Shown: positions 1-10,240, counted from the stretch's first letter. The stretch: DNA of 64,000 bases from Bactrocera neohumeralis (GCF_024586455.1 NC_065920.1:72408215-72472214), one strand, 5' to 3'. Translations and numbers: made by a program. Notes: a model not told the origin generated them from the sequence alone.

Positions 1-577
1 ATATTGAATTGCGAAATTTGTGTCCTTCTTGTGGAAAGACAGATTTATGTTTCTCCAGATTGACAGTTAGGCCGCGACCATTTGCCCAGTTGGCGAGGAT
101 TTTAAAGCCTCTTCCTGCGATAGGCGATTAAGATTCATGCCTCAGCAGAGTACAGCGATGTCATCCGCGTAACAGAGGCCCTTAAATTGTTCCAAATAGA
201 AATTCCCCAGTAGAAATATTAATTATTTTATCAAGTTTACCCAAAGAAAAGGGGATAGGATGCCTTCATCGGAGTGTCACAAGTAATTGTCTATTGCTTA
301 GCATATGACTTAACCAGGCCAGTAGGTGCTCATTAATGTCAAAAAATGCAATAGCCGATATCAGTACAGTCGCCTGATATTGATACTTTCGTAGGGTGAA
401 TTCTGAGGAACTTTCGATTGTCCCAACTACCACATGTAGGGCGTTATCAACCGATTTCCCTTTAAGGTACGCTTGCTGCCTGAACTCCAAATGGTTGGCT
501 GGAATTTGTATGATGAGACAATCACAGAACCTTTCCGTACTTTCTAGAAGGAAGAATATTAGACTGATCGGTCTTTA
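1..577 (-). pseudogene. LINE reverse transcriptase fragment (Jockey-like)
   Basis: Read on the minus strand, this encodes pieces of a non-LTR retrotransposon reverse transcriptase in the correct order. RPISLIFFLLES (the usual RPISL motif) lies near 540-577, AYLKGKSVDNALH near 420-475, and the catalytic loop YADDIAVL near 150-175. Stops and frameshifts separate the blocks (a TGA follows YADDIAVLC), so it cannot be translated as one protein. The 3' part runs off the left edge of the window. In LINEs this enzyme copies the element RNA at a nicked target. The motif order and the wording of the blocks fit the Jockey clade; exact family assignment is inference. Its 5' part (endonuclease) is absent, as expected for a 5'-truncated insertion. 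Confidence 0.75.
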
Positions 578-844
578 ATATATTAGCAATGACTAGTCTT
601 GCTCTCTCGGTTTTGTTATAAAGATAAATTTAGCTAAAAGGACACAGATATTGACAGGCAGTTGAAGCAAAAACTTAGTCTGATGAGGAGTTACCGGGCA
701 CAGCCCCAAGAAAATCAACCATCCAAGGTTGGTGTGCTAAGTTTTGGCGTAGTGAAATGAGCACCGAAGAGAGTGAAAGCAGGGGACCCCCATAAGAGGT
801 TGTTACCTACGAAAATATAAAAAAAAAGTCCACAAAATAATTTT
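578..844. other. Unassigned AT-rich DNA
   Basis: I see no recognisable coding or repeat structure here. It separates the LINE fragment from the mariner relic. Confidence 0.5.
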
Positions 845-1567
845 AGATGGCCATAAAGTGATATTGAATTGAACGCGTGCATTATATCATTCACGAATAT
901 TTAAGTATGAGAAAGTTCAGTGTCAAGTGGGAGCCGCGCAAGCTCACTTTTGACCAAAAACAAGGATGAGTTGATGATTCAGAGCAGTGTTTGGAGGTTT
1001 TCAAGCGTAATATATCCGAGTTTTTGATTCGATATGTTTCAGTGTAAGGAACTTGACTTCGTTATTTCACTCCGAAGTCAAATCGACTGTCATCCAAATG
1101 GACTACACATGATGAACCCGCTCTAAAGCGTGGAAAAACGCAACAGTCGGCTGGCAAGGTTATGGCGTCTGTATTGAAAGAGGGAAGATCATCAATAGTG
1201 ATTATTACATAGCATTATTGGTTCGTTTGGAGGAGAGCATATCGTTGAGAAATTGCAGTATTTGTATTGTTCTGTTCTCAGATATCAAAAGAATGCTTGC
1301 TGGAAAGAAATTTTCATCGAATGAAGAGGTGATCGCCGAAACTGAGGCTTGTTTTGAATCAAAGGACAAATAGAGCTACAAAAATGGTAACGAAAAATTG
1401 GTGGATTGCTATAAGCAGTGGATGACCATTGAAGGAATATATCGGGTGATTTTTTAAGAGCTTGATAACTTTTTTAAAAAAAAAAACGCATAAAATTTGC
1501 AAAATCTCATCGGTTCTTTATTTGAAACGTTAGATTGGTTCATGACATTTACTTTTTGAAGATAATT

Positions 1568-1957
1568 TCATTTAAATGTTGACCGCGGCTGCGTCTTAGG
1601 GGGTCCATTCGGAAAGTCCAATTTTGGGCAACTTTTTCGAATTTCGGCCGGAATAGCCCGAATTTCTTCGGAAATGTTGTCTTCCAAAGCTGGAATAGTT
1701 GCTGGCTTATTTCTGTAGACTTTAGACTTGACGTAGCCCCACAAAAAATAGTCTAAAGGCGTTAAATCGCATGATCTTGGTGGCCAACTTACGGGTCCAT
1801 TTCTTGAGATGAATTGTTCTCCGAAGTTTTCCCTCAAAATGGCCATAGAATCGCGAGCTGTGTGGCATGTAGCGCCATCTTGTTGAAACCACACGTCAAC
1901 CAAGTTCAGTTCTTCCATTTTTGGCAACAAAAAGTTTGTTAGCTTCTTGGTTGACAT
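1568..1957 (-). pseudogene. Transposase C-terminal half, left arm of fold-back
   Basis: This is an open frame of about 129 codons on the minus strand. It contains LLPKMEELNLVDVWFQQDGA followed by TCHTA, and PPRSCDLTPLDYFLWGYVK, the second and third acidic-residue blocks of an IS630/Tc1/mariner-type DDE/D transposase (DDE_3-like). After the KVYRNKPATIPALEDNI stretch the frame shifts relative to the right arm (one-base difference near 1640-1650), so the last residues differ. The N-terminal helix-turn-helix and the first catalytic Asp are missing, so it cannot be a working transposase. It is half of the inverted duplication, with the other copy at 1947-2255. Confidence 0.75.
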
Positions 1958-2255
1958 GTGGTTTCAACAAGATGGCGCTACATGCCACACAGCTCGCGAT
2001 TCTATGGCCATTTTGAGGGAAAACTTCGGAGAACAATTCATCTCAAGAAATGGACCCGTAAGTTGGCCACCAAGATCATGCGATTTAACGCCTTTAGACT
2101 ATTTTTTGTGGGGCTACGTCAAGTCTAAAGTCTACAGAAATAAGCCAGCAACTATTCCAGCTTTGGAAGACAACATTTCCGAAGAAATTCGGGCTCTTCC
2201 GGCCGAAATGCTCGAAAAGTTGCCCAAAATTGGACTTTCCGAATGGACCACCTAA
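1947..2255 (+). pseudogene. Transposase C-terminal half, right arm of fold-back
   Basis: This open frame of 102 codons mirrors the left arm. It carries MWFQQDGATCHTARDSMAIL, then PPRSCDLTPLDYFLWGYVK, then KPATIPALEDNISEEIRALP, and ends at SEWTT and TAA. The two visible acidic blocks are spaced as in DD34D enzymes. The apparent start codon is an accident of the inversion junction: residues upstream of VDMWFQQ are lost on this arm, while the left arm keeps about 14 more. Related but more decayed transposase text occurs at 9556-10240 and 52510-52740, so the family is represented at least three times in the window. Confidence 0.75.
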
Positions 2256-2430
2256 GACGCAGCCGCGGTCAACATTTAAATGAAATTATCTTCAAAAAGT
2301 AAATGTCATGAACCAATCTAACGTTTCAAATAAAGAACCGATGAGATTTTGCAAATTTTATGCGTTTTTTTTTTAAAAAAAAGTTATCAAGCTCTTAAAA
2401 AATCACCCGATATATTGAACACAAACGAAA

Positions 2431-2989
2431 CATGAATTTCGCCAAAAAAAAATTTAAAAATTTTTACTATGGTACGCAGGGAATTTTTCAATTGACATGT
2501 TATAGCATACTTATCGGCTGCTTTAGATGGTTCGAAACTAGTAAACGCTTTTGTTACCATTTCTTGAACACGAGACCGTCATCTTGACTGAGTAGTATGA
2601 CAGGCTGGAAATGTCTCGCGTCCGACCGTGAGAAATGAGTATTTAATAACATATTTATTGAATCATCGATGTTCAATGGTCTGCAGCCTAGGCTGTCAAC
2701 CATTAGTGCGATCTTCATTGGGTCTTTCGATAAAATTTCTTAAACCTATGCCTTACTAATTATAATGTCTACTACTACTATTACTGACCACATAAGAAAT
2801 AAGTATTTAGTAGTATTGGAGGATGGGGTCATGTGTAGAAGTTCACGCAAGTGAGGAAAGTTCTCTGATCGCCATTCACTTGGGAGTGGCCAGAAACGAT
2901 TCTTTTACACATGGCTCAAGCAGCTCACTACTTCCGGTCTTTGACCAAGTATCCTCTGGGTAGCCTAAGAACATCCGTTCGAAGACGAG
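2431..2989. other. Mariner 3' flank and unassigned DNA
   Basis: The first tens of bases are probably 3' flank of the split mariner. The rest has no frame or motif I recognise. From about 2820 the sequence may already be the 5' leader of the following RTE element, but I cannot fix that boundary. Confidence 0.4.
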
Positions 2990-3105
2990 CTAAAGTGAGA
3001 AGGCGAAACATTCCCTACAAGGGTTGTGCGCTGGGTTTGGGACCCGCCACGTAAAAAACACCCCCAGTGAAGAGCTACAACCAGCCTCGGATGAGAAACC
3101 CCCCT

Positions 3106-4204
3106 TTTTTTGCTGCACAGAGGCGGGTGCGAATCTTAGCTGCAACAAGATAGTGGTCCGAGTCGATGTTAGGACCTCGGAGCACACGCACATCTAAAAC
3201 ACTGGAGACGTGTCTTCCGTCTATCACAACATGATCGATCTGGTTGGTAGTTTTTCGATCCGGAGACAGCCAGGTAGCTTGATGGATCTTCTTATGCTGG
3301 AATCTAGTACTACAGATAACCATATTTCGGGCCCCGGCGAAGTCAATCAGCCTCAACCCATTAGGGGATGTTTCGTCGTGGAGGCTGAATTTACCGACCG
3401 TAGTGCCAAATATACCTTCTTTGCCCACCCTGGCGTTAAAGTCGCCAAGAGGGCATGCACCTGGAATGTCCGGTCCCTTAATTGGGAAGGTGCCGCTGCC
3501 CAGCTGGTTGATGTCCTCGTAAAGACAAAGGCTGACATCACCGCCGTCCAAGAAATGCGATGGACGGGACAAGGACAGAGACGAGTAGGTCCTTGTGACA
3601 TTTACTACAGTGGCCATATAAAGGAGCGCAAGTTTGGTGTAGGATTCGTGGTGGGAGAGAGACTCCGTCGCCGAGTACTATCATTCACTGCGGTGAATGA
3701 ACGTCTAGCCACAATCCGCATCAAAGCGAGGTTCTTCAACATATCGCTGATTTGCGCCCACGCCCCGACGGAAGAGAAGGACGATGTGACCAAAGATGCC
3801 TTCTATGAGCGCTTGGAGCGCGCTTATGAGAGCTGCCCCCGCCACGATGTCAAAATCGTGCTTGGCGACTTTAACGCCAGGGTGGGCAAAGAAGGTATAT
3901 TTGGCACTACGGTCGGTAAATTCAGCCTCCACGACGAAACATCCCCTAATGGGTTGAGGCTGATTGACTTCGCCGGGGCCCGAAATATGGTTATCTGTAG
4001 TACTAGATTCCAGCATAAGAAGATCCATCAAGCTACCTGGCTGTCTCCGGATCGAAAAACTACCAACCAGATCGATCATGTTGTGATAGACGGAAGACAC
4101 GTCTCCAGTGTTTTAGATGTGCGTGTGCTCCGAGGTCCTAACATCGACTCGGATCACTATCTTGTTGCAGCTAAGATTCGCACCCGCCTCTGTGCAGCAA
4201 AAAA
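3106..4204. repeat. Inverted duplication inside the RTE element
   Basis: The 344-bp segment 3106-3449 is the reverse complement of 3861-4204, with a 411-bp spacer. The minus-strand translation of the left arm equals the plus-strand translation of the right arm over at least 110 residues ([18 protein letters not shown] and onward through [14 protein letters not shown]). I saw no mismatch by eye, so it is recent or an assembly product. The left arm replaces the normal start of the protein, which in the copy at 24.8 kb is a short Lys/Asp-rich leader before TWNLRSLN. Confidence 0.9.
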
Positions 4205-6344
4205 CGCGCGCCACCAAACACAAGGAAGGTTCGACGTCGAGAAGCTGCAATCACAACAGACAGCCGAACGATTTTCTACTCGGCTTGCACTCCTGCTCTC
4301 TGAGAGCACTCGTCAACAACTCGGTATAAGGGAACTGTGGGACGGCATTTCAAGCTCCTTACGTACAGCTGGAACCGAAACCATTGGTTTTCGGAAAGTG
4401 CAAAAGAACAGCTGCCGTGTCGCAGCGGAGAGAAAACAGGCTGCCTACCTCGCAACGTTACGATCGACCACTACACGTGCGGGATGGGATAGATACCGAG
4501 AGTTGAAGAGGGAAGCGAGACGCATTTGTAGACAGAAGAAGAAAGAGGCTGAAATGCGTGAGTATGAAGAGCTTGATAAGCTGGCCGACAGGGGTAATGC
4601 TCGAAAATTCTACGAAAAAATGCGGCGGCTTACGGAAGGTTTCAAGACCGGAGCGTACTCCTGTAGAACCCCCAAAGGTGATCTAGTCACTGATGCCCAG
4701 AGCATACTTAAATTATGGAGGGAACACTTCTCCAGCCTGCTGAATGGCAGTGAACGCACAACACCAGGAGAAGGAGAACCCGATTCCCCAATCGATGACG
4801 ATGGAGCAGACGTTCCATTACCCGACCATGAAGAAGTTCGAATAGCAATTGCCCGCCTCAAGAACAACAAAGCGGCAGGGGCCGACGGACTACCGGCCGA
4901 GCTATTCAAACACGGCGGCGAAGAACTAATAGGGAGCATGCATCAGCTTCTTTGTAAAATATGGTCGGACGAGAGCATGCCCAACGATTGGAATTTAAGT
5001 GTGCTATGCCCAATACATAAAAAAGGAGACCCCACAATCTGCGCCAACTACCGTGGGATTAGCCTCCTCAACATCGCATATAAGGTTCTATCGAGCGTAT
5101 TGTGTGAAAGATTAAAGCCCACCGTCAACAAACTGATTGGACCTTATCAGTGTGGCTTCAGACCTGGAAAATCAACAACCGACCAGATATTCACCATGCG
5201 TCAAATCTTGGAAAAGACCCGTGAAAGGAGAATCGACACACACCACCTCTTCGTCGATTTCAAAGCTGCTTTCGACAGCACGAAAAGGAGCTGCCTCTAT
5301 GCCGCGATGTCTGAATTTGGTATCCCCGCAAAACTAATACGGCTGTGTAAACTGACGCTGAGCAACACGAAAAGCTCCGTCAGAATCGGGAAGGACCTCT
5401 CCGAGCCGTTCGATACCAAACGAGGTTTCAGACAAGGCGATTCCCTATCGTGCGACTTCTTCAACCTGCTTCTGGAGAAAATAGTACGAGCTGCAGAACT
5501 AAACAGAGAAGGTACCATCTTCTATAAGAGTGTACAGCTGCTGGCGTATGCCGATGATATTGATATCATCGGCCTCAACACCCGCGCCGTTAGTTCTGCT
5601 TTCTCCAGGCTGGACAAGGAAGCACAGAAAATGGGTCTGGCAGTGAACGAGGGCAAGACGAAATATCTCCTGTCATCAAACAAACAGTCGTCGCATTCGC
5701 GACTTGGCTCTCATGTCACTGTTGACAGTCATAACTTTGAAGTCGTAGATAATTTCGTCTATCTTGGAACCAGCGTAAACACCACCAACAATGTCAGCCT
5801 AGAAATCCAACGCAGGATAACTCTTGCCAATAGGTGCTACTTCGGACTGAGTAGGCAATTGAGAAGCAAAGTCCTCTCTCGACAAACAAAAACCAAACTC
5901 TATAAGTCACTCATAATTCCCGTCCTGCTGTATGGTGCAGAGTCTTGGACGATGTCAACAACGGATGAGTCGACGTTGCAAGTTTTCGAGAGAAAAGTTC
6001 TGCGAAAGATTTATGGTCCTTTGCGCATTGGCCACGGCGAATATCGCATTCGATGGAACGATGAGCTGTACGAGATATACGACGACATCGACATAGTTCA
6101 GCGAATTAAAAGACAGCGGCTACGCTGGCTAGGTCATGTTGTCCGGATGGACGAAAACACTCCAGCTCTGAAAATATTCGACGCAGTACCCGCCGGGGGA
6201 AGCAGAGGAAGAGGAAGACCTCCACTCCGTTGGAAGGACCAAGTGGAGAAGGACCTAGCTTCGCTTGGAATATCCAATTGGCGCCACGTAGCGAAAAGGA
6301 GAAACGACTGGCGCGCTGTTGTTAACTCGGCTATAATCGCGTAA
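3210..6344 (+). CDS. RTE-type LINE polyprotein: endonuclease plus reverse transcriptase, chimeric N-terminus
   Basis: Open frame of 1044 codons. Residues 1-80 are not native: they are the antisense of the element's own endonuclease segment (3106-3449). Native protein begins at about residue 81. The endonuclease shows WNVRSLN (85-91), QEMRW with Glu115, GDFN with Asp220 and Asn222, and SDH (314-316), the usual APE-type active-site residues. The reverse transcriptase shows [18 protein letters not shown] with Asp683, GFRQGDSLS and YADD (780-783). A C-terminal region follows with [36 protein letters not shown] and [13 protein letters not shown]. It ends at TAA 6342-6344, about 20 bases before the (AAG)n tail. 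The frame is intact from 3450 to the stop, so apart from its start it could encode both enzymes. By family knowledge it makes a nick and copies element RNA there. Loss of the normal initiator probably impairs it. Confidence 0.85.
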   Translation: MSSVYHNMIDLVGSFSIRRQPGSLMDLLMLESSTTDNHISGPGEVNQPQPIRGCFVVEAEFTDRSAKYTFFAHPGVKVAKRACTWNVRSLNWEGAAAQLVDVLVKTKADITAVQEMRWTGQGQRRVGPCDIYYSGHIKERKFGVGFVVGERLRRRVLSFTAVNERLATIRIKARFFNISLICAHAPTEEKDDVTKDAFYERLERAYESCPRHDVKIVLGDFNARVGKEGIFGTTVGKFSLHDETSPNGLRLIDFAGARNMVICSTRFQHKKIHQATWLSPDRKTTNQIDHVVIDGRHVSSVLDVRVLRGPNIDSDHYLVAAKIRTRLCAAKNARHQTQGRFDVEKLQSQQTAERFSTRLALLLSESTRQQLGIRELWDGISSSLRTAGTETIGFRKVQKNSCRVAAERKQAAYLATLRSTTTRAGWDRYRELKREARRICRQKKKEAEMREYEELDKLADRGNARKFYEKMRRLTEGFKTGAYSCRTPKGDLVTDAQSILKLWREHFSSLLNGSERTTPGEGEPDSPIDDDGADVPLPDHEEVRIAIARLKNNKAAGADGLPAELFKHGGEELIGSMHQLLCKIWSDESMPNDWNLSVLCPIHKKGDPTICANYRGISLLNIAYKVLSSVLCERLKPTVNKLIGPYQCGFRPGKSTTDQIFTMRQILEKTRERRIDTHHLFVDFKAAFDSTKRSCLYAAMSEFGIPAKLIRLCKLTLSNTKSSVRIGKDLSEPFDTKRGFRQGDSLSCDFFNLLLEKIVRAAELNREGTIFYKSVQLLAYADDIDIIGLNTRAVSSAFSRLDKEAQKMGLAVNEGKTKYLLSSNKQSSHSRLGSHVTVDSHNFEVVDNFVYLGTSVNTTNNVSLEIQRRITLANRCYFGLSRQLRSKVLSRQTKTKLYKSLIIPVLLYGAESWTMSTTDESTLQVFERKVLRKIYGPLRIGHGEYRIRWNDELYEIYDDIDIVQRIKRQRLRWLGHVVRMDENTPALKIFDAVPAGGSRGRGRPPLRWKDQVEKDLASLGISNWRHVAKRRNDWRAVVNSAIIA

Positions 6345-6374
6345 GCGGTGTCTACGCCAATTAAGAAGAAGAAG

Positions 6375-7563
6375 TATTTCTGAGTCTTATAAGATATCAC
6401 TGGCAAGACATTAGCCATCACCTGGGGTGTATTAAAGAATATCATCGAATTTGATATAAAATAAAATTATTTGGTAGTATTTTTACTGAACAGACTATAT
6501 CTCATCTCACATAGTATATTCACCTAAATGAAAAGCATGCATACGTACATGAATGTTAGGAAACTTTCAGTTGCCCCAACAGCGGTGCACATGTGAATAC
6601 GCTCTGGTCCCGACTGGCACATTTTATCGCAATGAAGTTTTCTTGTCTACGCAGCAACATGTACAGCAGTACTTGTGCGCTGATAGCCCTGCTCGTTTGT
6701 CATATACATATGTATATAAATACAAGTGTGTCGACATAACCTTGAAACTACGAGAAAACTCAATTTATTTGCGCTAAATGAACGTGATTCAGACTTGGAA
6801 TTATGCAAACTCGACAGTTTTACGCAAATTACAACAAGCACAAGCGCACAGACATACATGCAAATGCATGTATCATACTAAATATATGCATGTATGTATG
6901 TGAATGTATGCGCACTTACATACATACACGCAAATATAGCCAAGTACATTGTGTCTCCCAGTAATTTGCACATCGCATTATTTGACTAAGTCTGCTTACA
7001 CTGATTTTTAACGCACATACACATACACTTAAATAGCACATATGGATGTATATTTGCATGTATGTGTATGTGTGTGTCATGCATTTGCTTTTTCATACTT
7101 CTTGCCAAATGCGTTCACTTACGCTATGCCAATTCAATTAGCTGACATCAGTGCCATTTTTGTCATTTTAGCCAATGCATACAAAATTTCTTCGCACACA
7201 CACACACGCACGTCACTATGTGTATGCACTGTGCTTGTGCATTTCACTAGTGCGCAGACAAAGCCATCAGTAGTAGTTAAGAGCAATTGAAGTGTAAGTA
7301 GTTGGAACAAAGGCAGAAAATGAACGCATGAATATGGTGAATATATGCAAATTGCATATGGGTGCATTTATGTGTATGAGTGTATATGTGTCTGTGTGCA
7401 TTTTTAGTTACTTGTGTTTGTGTCTGTACATATGTGTGGAGTGCAAAAGGTCCTTCAAAGCGGCTATGACTAAATATTTAAGGCATTGACTGCACTCTTT
7501 TGACTTTATGAAAGTGTAAACGCGCACACACATACATACATACATATGTATTTAGTCACATAC
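6375..7563. other. Unassigned DNA rich in CATA and CA/TG microsatellites
   Basis: There is no credible gene. Short runs such as TATGTATGTATG (near 6890-6905), ACATACATACA, CACACACACACACG (near 7195) and TGTGTATGTGTGTG recur throughout, the texture typical of fly non-coding DNA. The short open frames here consist of these repeats. Confidence 0.6.
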
Positions 7564-8213
7564 ATATCGTCACCTAAAATACGAAATAACGTATCATCTA
7601 AAAAATCGAAATTGAGTTTTTTATTGCTTATGATTCACTAGATCACATCACATATAAGTAGCATAAAATTTTCAGCTTCCGCTATCAGATATAACCAGTA
7701 TTTAACCAGTATATAACTAATATATATCCAGTTTATAACCATTTTATAACCATATATCAGATATAACCAGTATATAATATATAACCAATTTATAACCAAA
7801 AACCAAAACTTTTTGTTTCTATAGCTAGCAAAATTTTCATAACTTCCGCTATCAGATATTATATACCAAATATATAACCAATTTTTGTTTCTAATACTGA
7901 AATTTTGTTTCTATGATAGGTATGTAATTTTCAGCTTCCGCTATCAGATATAACCAGTATATAACAAATATATAACCAATTTATAACCAATTCATAACCA
8001 TTTTATAACCAAAACTCAAATTTTTTTTCTATGATAGCTAGCGCAAAATTTTCAGCGTCCGCTATCAGAGATAACCAATATATAACCTATATATAACTAA
8101 TTTATAACCAATTCATAACCATTTTATAACCAATATATAACCAATCGTTTTTCCTTAGCCTGTAAACTTATGAAAAGTGATGTTACGTTATTTTGAATTT
8201 TAGGCGACGATAT
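7564..8213. mobile_element. TIR-bounded element with internal AT-rich tandem repeats
   Basis: The ends are inverted repeats of about 36 bp: ATATCGTCACCTAAAATACG at 7564 onward and the complement of TTTTGAATTTTAGGCGACGA ending at about 8210. Inside, a unit starting CTTCCGCTATCAGATA followed by reiterated TATAACCA words occurs about four times (near 7675, 7845, 7935 and 8050), so the core is a satellite-like array. There is no coding capacity. A shorter, decayed relative with the same left end and the same CTTCCGCT word lies at 49828-50015. I do not recognise the family; the form is that of a MITE whose core has expanded by tandem duplication. Confidence 0.7.
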
Positions 8214-8639
8214 ATACATACATACATACATAAATGCATATTTACATATGTAGAAGCTGCAGTGATTACATTAAGCGGCAGTTTGACCTCTTTGTCCGAT
8301 TGAAGTGCTGTTTTGCAATGTCTTTTCAAAAGTTATTAAAGTTGGCTTTGCTGTAATAATGACTTGATGACGATTTTAAATGAAAGCAATATGCATGCAA
8401 AACGAATTGGAATATTTTTGTGTGGAATAATTTTCCAGTTTAAGTAATTTTGAGCCAATGGTACAAGCATTAAAATATTTTTATGGTTCGCATTATTATC
8501 TGTTTGAAAAGTGAATGTCTAAAATACGAGTAAGATTTTGAGTACATTTCGAAAGGAAGTTCTAAACTGGCTACATTAAGAACGGTTTCTAGCTTCTGAA
8601 CTCAAGAAAATCGGTTTTTTTGTATATTATAGATGGATC
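8214..8639. other. Unassigned AT-rich DNA
   Basis: It starts with a CATA microsatellite adjoining the TIR element. I see no frame or motif. Confidence 0.5.
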
Positions 8640-9152
8640 GTCTTCTTCTTTACTGGCGTAGACACCACTTACGCGGTTATAGCCAGTAATTTCTTCTTTT
8701 CGCTACGTGGCGCCAATTGGAGATTCTAAGCGAAGCCAGCTGATTCTCTACTTGGTCTTTCCAATGGAGTGTAGTGCTTCCTCTGCTTCCCCCGACGGGT
8801 ACTGCGTCGAATACTCTCAGAGGTGGAGTGTTTTCGTTCATTCGGACGACATGACCTAGCTAGCGTAGCCGTTGGCTTTTAATTCGCTGAACTATGTCAA
8901 TGTCGTCGTATATCTCGTACAGCTCATCGTTCCATCATTCGCCGTTGCCAATGCGCAAAGGACGAGATATCAGAACTTACGGCCAATGATTTTAATATTA
9001 TCGGCGTATGCCAGCAGCTGTACACTTTTATAGAAGATGATACCTTCTCTGTTTAGTTTTGCAGCTCGAATTATTTTCCCTAGCAGTAGATTGAAGAAGC
9101 CGCACGATAGAGAGTCGCCTTGTCTGAAACCTCGTTTGACATCGAACCGCTT
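8640..9152 (-). pseudogene. RTE-type LINE 3' fragment with internal deletion
   Basis: The minus strand matches the element at 3-6.4 kb. From the 3' end inward it has the (AAG)n tail (8641-8650), the TGTCTACGCCAGT end, C-terminal text corresponding to the [13 protein letters not shown] region, and the PLRIGNGE block near 8940-8960. It then jumps directly to the YADNIKIIG / [11 protein letters not shown] block and [11 protein letters not shown] near 9125. The intervening thumb region, some 400 bp in the intact copy, is deleted. The catalytic second Asp of YADD is replaced by Asn. It is 5'-truncated at about 9152 and is a dead insertion. Confidence 0.85.
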
Positions 9153-9555
9153 TTTTTAACGCGTTTTTATCAAAACCAATTTTTTCGAGTTAATGGAAGT
9201 CCTACAGGACGCGAAAATTGATCGCCATCTTACACATAATCATCAGTAATTGGTGCGTCTGTGGAAAAATATTGAAAATTGTTGAAAAACAGACTAAGAA
9301 AATATTTTTAGTTTGCCTTTCAGATTTTATGTTCGAACGAGTAGCTGCCCACCTGCCAGCATTGTTCGGTAATCCCATTCCTGTCCTTTACTTGGATCAT
9401 CAAAAATACATTTCTAAAGCTTCAATGAACTTTTTCCGATGACTGTGCGAAAATTGAAAACAATTACAAGAAAACAGCAGGTCTTTAGGCCAACAAGGTT
9501 GAAACTCAGACCTCTCTCCTCTTCTTCAGATTTAGTTTGGAATGTTTATTATCGT
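9153..9555. other. Unassigned DNA
   Basis: A 74-codon plus-strand frame at 9218-9442 has no motif I recognise and no sign of conservation. I treat it as chance. Confidence 0.4.
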
Positions 9556-10240
9556 TCGAAAGAATATTCTCTGTGATTTATTTTTGAAAATTATCTTTTT
9601 CAAATATTGGCCGTAGCTACATCTTAGATAGTCCATCAATTGAGTCCAACTATCGATGACTTGTTCGAGCATTTCGAATGGCACAAAACGTGAAATTATC
9701 TGCTCACTGAAGTGTTCTCTCAATAAATCCATTGATTGGGAAGTAGCACCGTCTTGTTGAAACCAAATTTCGCCGAGATTACGAGCTTCAATTTCAGGCA
9801 TCAAATAGTCGGTTATTATGGCGCGTTAACGATCGCCATTGACGGTTACCTACTCACCGGCATCATTTTTGAAGAAATATGGACCGATGATTCCACCGTG
9901 GCAATTTATCCTATTTACATACCCATTGAGCTAGGAATGAGCCTCATCGCTGAGCAACATTTGGCTCGAAAAAATCGGACCATCTTACAACTATTCGAGA
10001 ACCCACAAAGCGAATGCTGCTTGGGAAAGTCGAGCGGCTTCAGTTTTGCACAAGCTATATTTTGTACACTTTCAATTTAAGATCTCAATGTAAATGCGCC
10101 AAGTCGTTCCATACGTCGCGACGGTCCGAGTTGCTGCGAACGACGCCAAATCGACTTTTCACGTTCTTCGTGTACACTTTCAGCTACAGCTGCTTTATTT
10201 TCTTCACCTCATGCTGTACGTGGTCTTTTCGGTTGAATAT
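9556..10240 (-). pseudogene. Tc1/mariner-type transposase relic (same family as the fold-back)
   Basis: On the minus strand the text runs LLSDEAHS (near 9940-9965), NCHGGIIGPYFFKNDAG (near 9850-9905), VTVNGDR, then MPEIEARNLGEIWFQQDGAT (near 9745-9804), MDLLREHFSEQIISR, and after a deletion MLEQVIDSWTQLMDYL and YGQYLKKIIF. These are successive blocks of a DDE/D transposase. The third catalytic block (PPRSCDLTPLDYFLWGY in the relative at 2 kb) is exactly what the deletion removes. The CHTAR stretch after DGAT is also shortened. Stops and frameshifts occur upstream. The relic is divergent from the fold-back copy but collinear with it. Confidence 0.75.

Larger units (their letters stand above)
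1438..2413. mobile_element. Fold-back (near-palindromic) Tc1/mariner-type element
   Basis: Two arms of about 467 bp (1438-1904 and 1947-2413) are inverted copies of one another around a spacer of about 42 bp. The outer ends are TCGGGTGATTTTTTAAGAGC and its complement, each flanked by TA. The arms differ at a few positions (for example the base after CTTAGG, and CACGTCAAC against CATGTCAAC), so they are similar but not identical. Each arm encodes the same C-terminal half of a transposase. The spacer continues the minus-strand copy, so the structure looks like one 3' half joined head-to-head to a second, shorter 3' half. It sits inside a mariner relic whose reading resumes on the far side. Confidence 0.9.
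845..2430 (+). pseudogene. Mariner transposase relic, interrupted by a fold-back insertion
   Basis: The plus strand carries broken mariner transposase text: HEYLSMRKFSVKWEPR near 892-940, DDSEQCLEVFKRN near 968-1010, THDEPALKRGKTQQSAGKV near 1105-1165, and KRMLAGKKFSSNEEVI near 1290-1335. The C-terminal EGIY is cut at a TA by the fold-back element (1438-2413) and continues as IEH just after it, near 2414-2425. This matches the normal mariner ending, Leu-Glu-Gly-Asn-Tyr-Val-Glu. The N-terminal DNA-binding part and the central catalytic block are largely missing (internal deletion), and several stops are present. Mariner transposases cut and paste DNA at TA sites using a DD34D triad, of which little survives here. 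It is clearly dead and older than the element inserted in it. Confidence 0.8.
2990..6374 (+). mobile_element. RTE-type LINE, near full length, with inverted 5' duplication
   Basis: A non-LTR retrotransposon on the plus strand with an APE-type endonuclease followed by a reverse transcriptase. It ends in a short (AAG)n tail at 6363-6374, right after TGTCTACGCCAATT. Simple-repeat tails instead of poly(A) are typical of RTE/BovB-clade LINEs. The same 3' end with the same tail (complement CTTCTTCTT) recurs at about 8640 and 60503, which confirms the boundary. The 5' limit is uncertain: homology with the copy at 24.8 kb starts at GGTTGTGCGCTGGG (about 3022), and the leader may begin earlier. GC content is visibly higher than in the flanks. 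The 5' coding region is rearranged (see 3106-4204). Confidence 0.85.

Noticed and set aside
3075..3617. Minus-strand 180-codon endonuclease-like frame
   Set aside because: It is the inverted copy of the plus-strand LINE endonuclease segment, not an independent gene.
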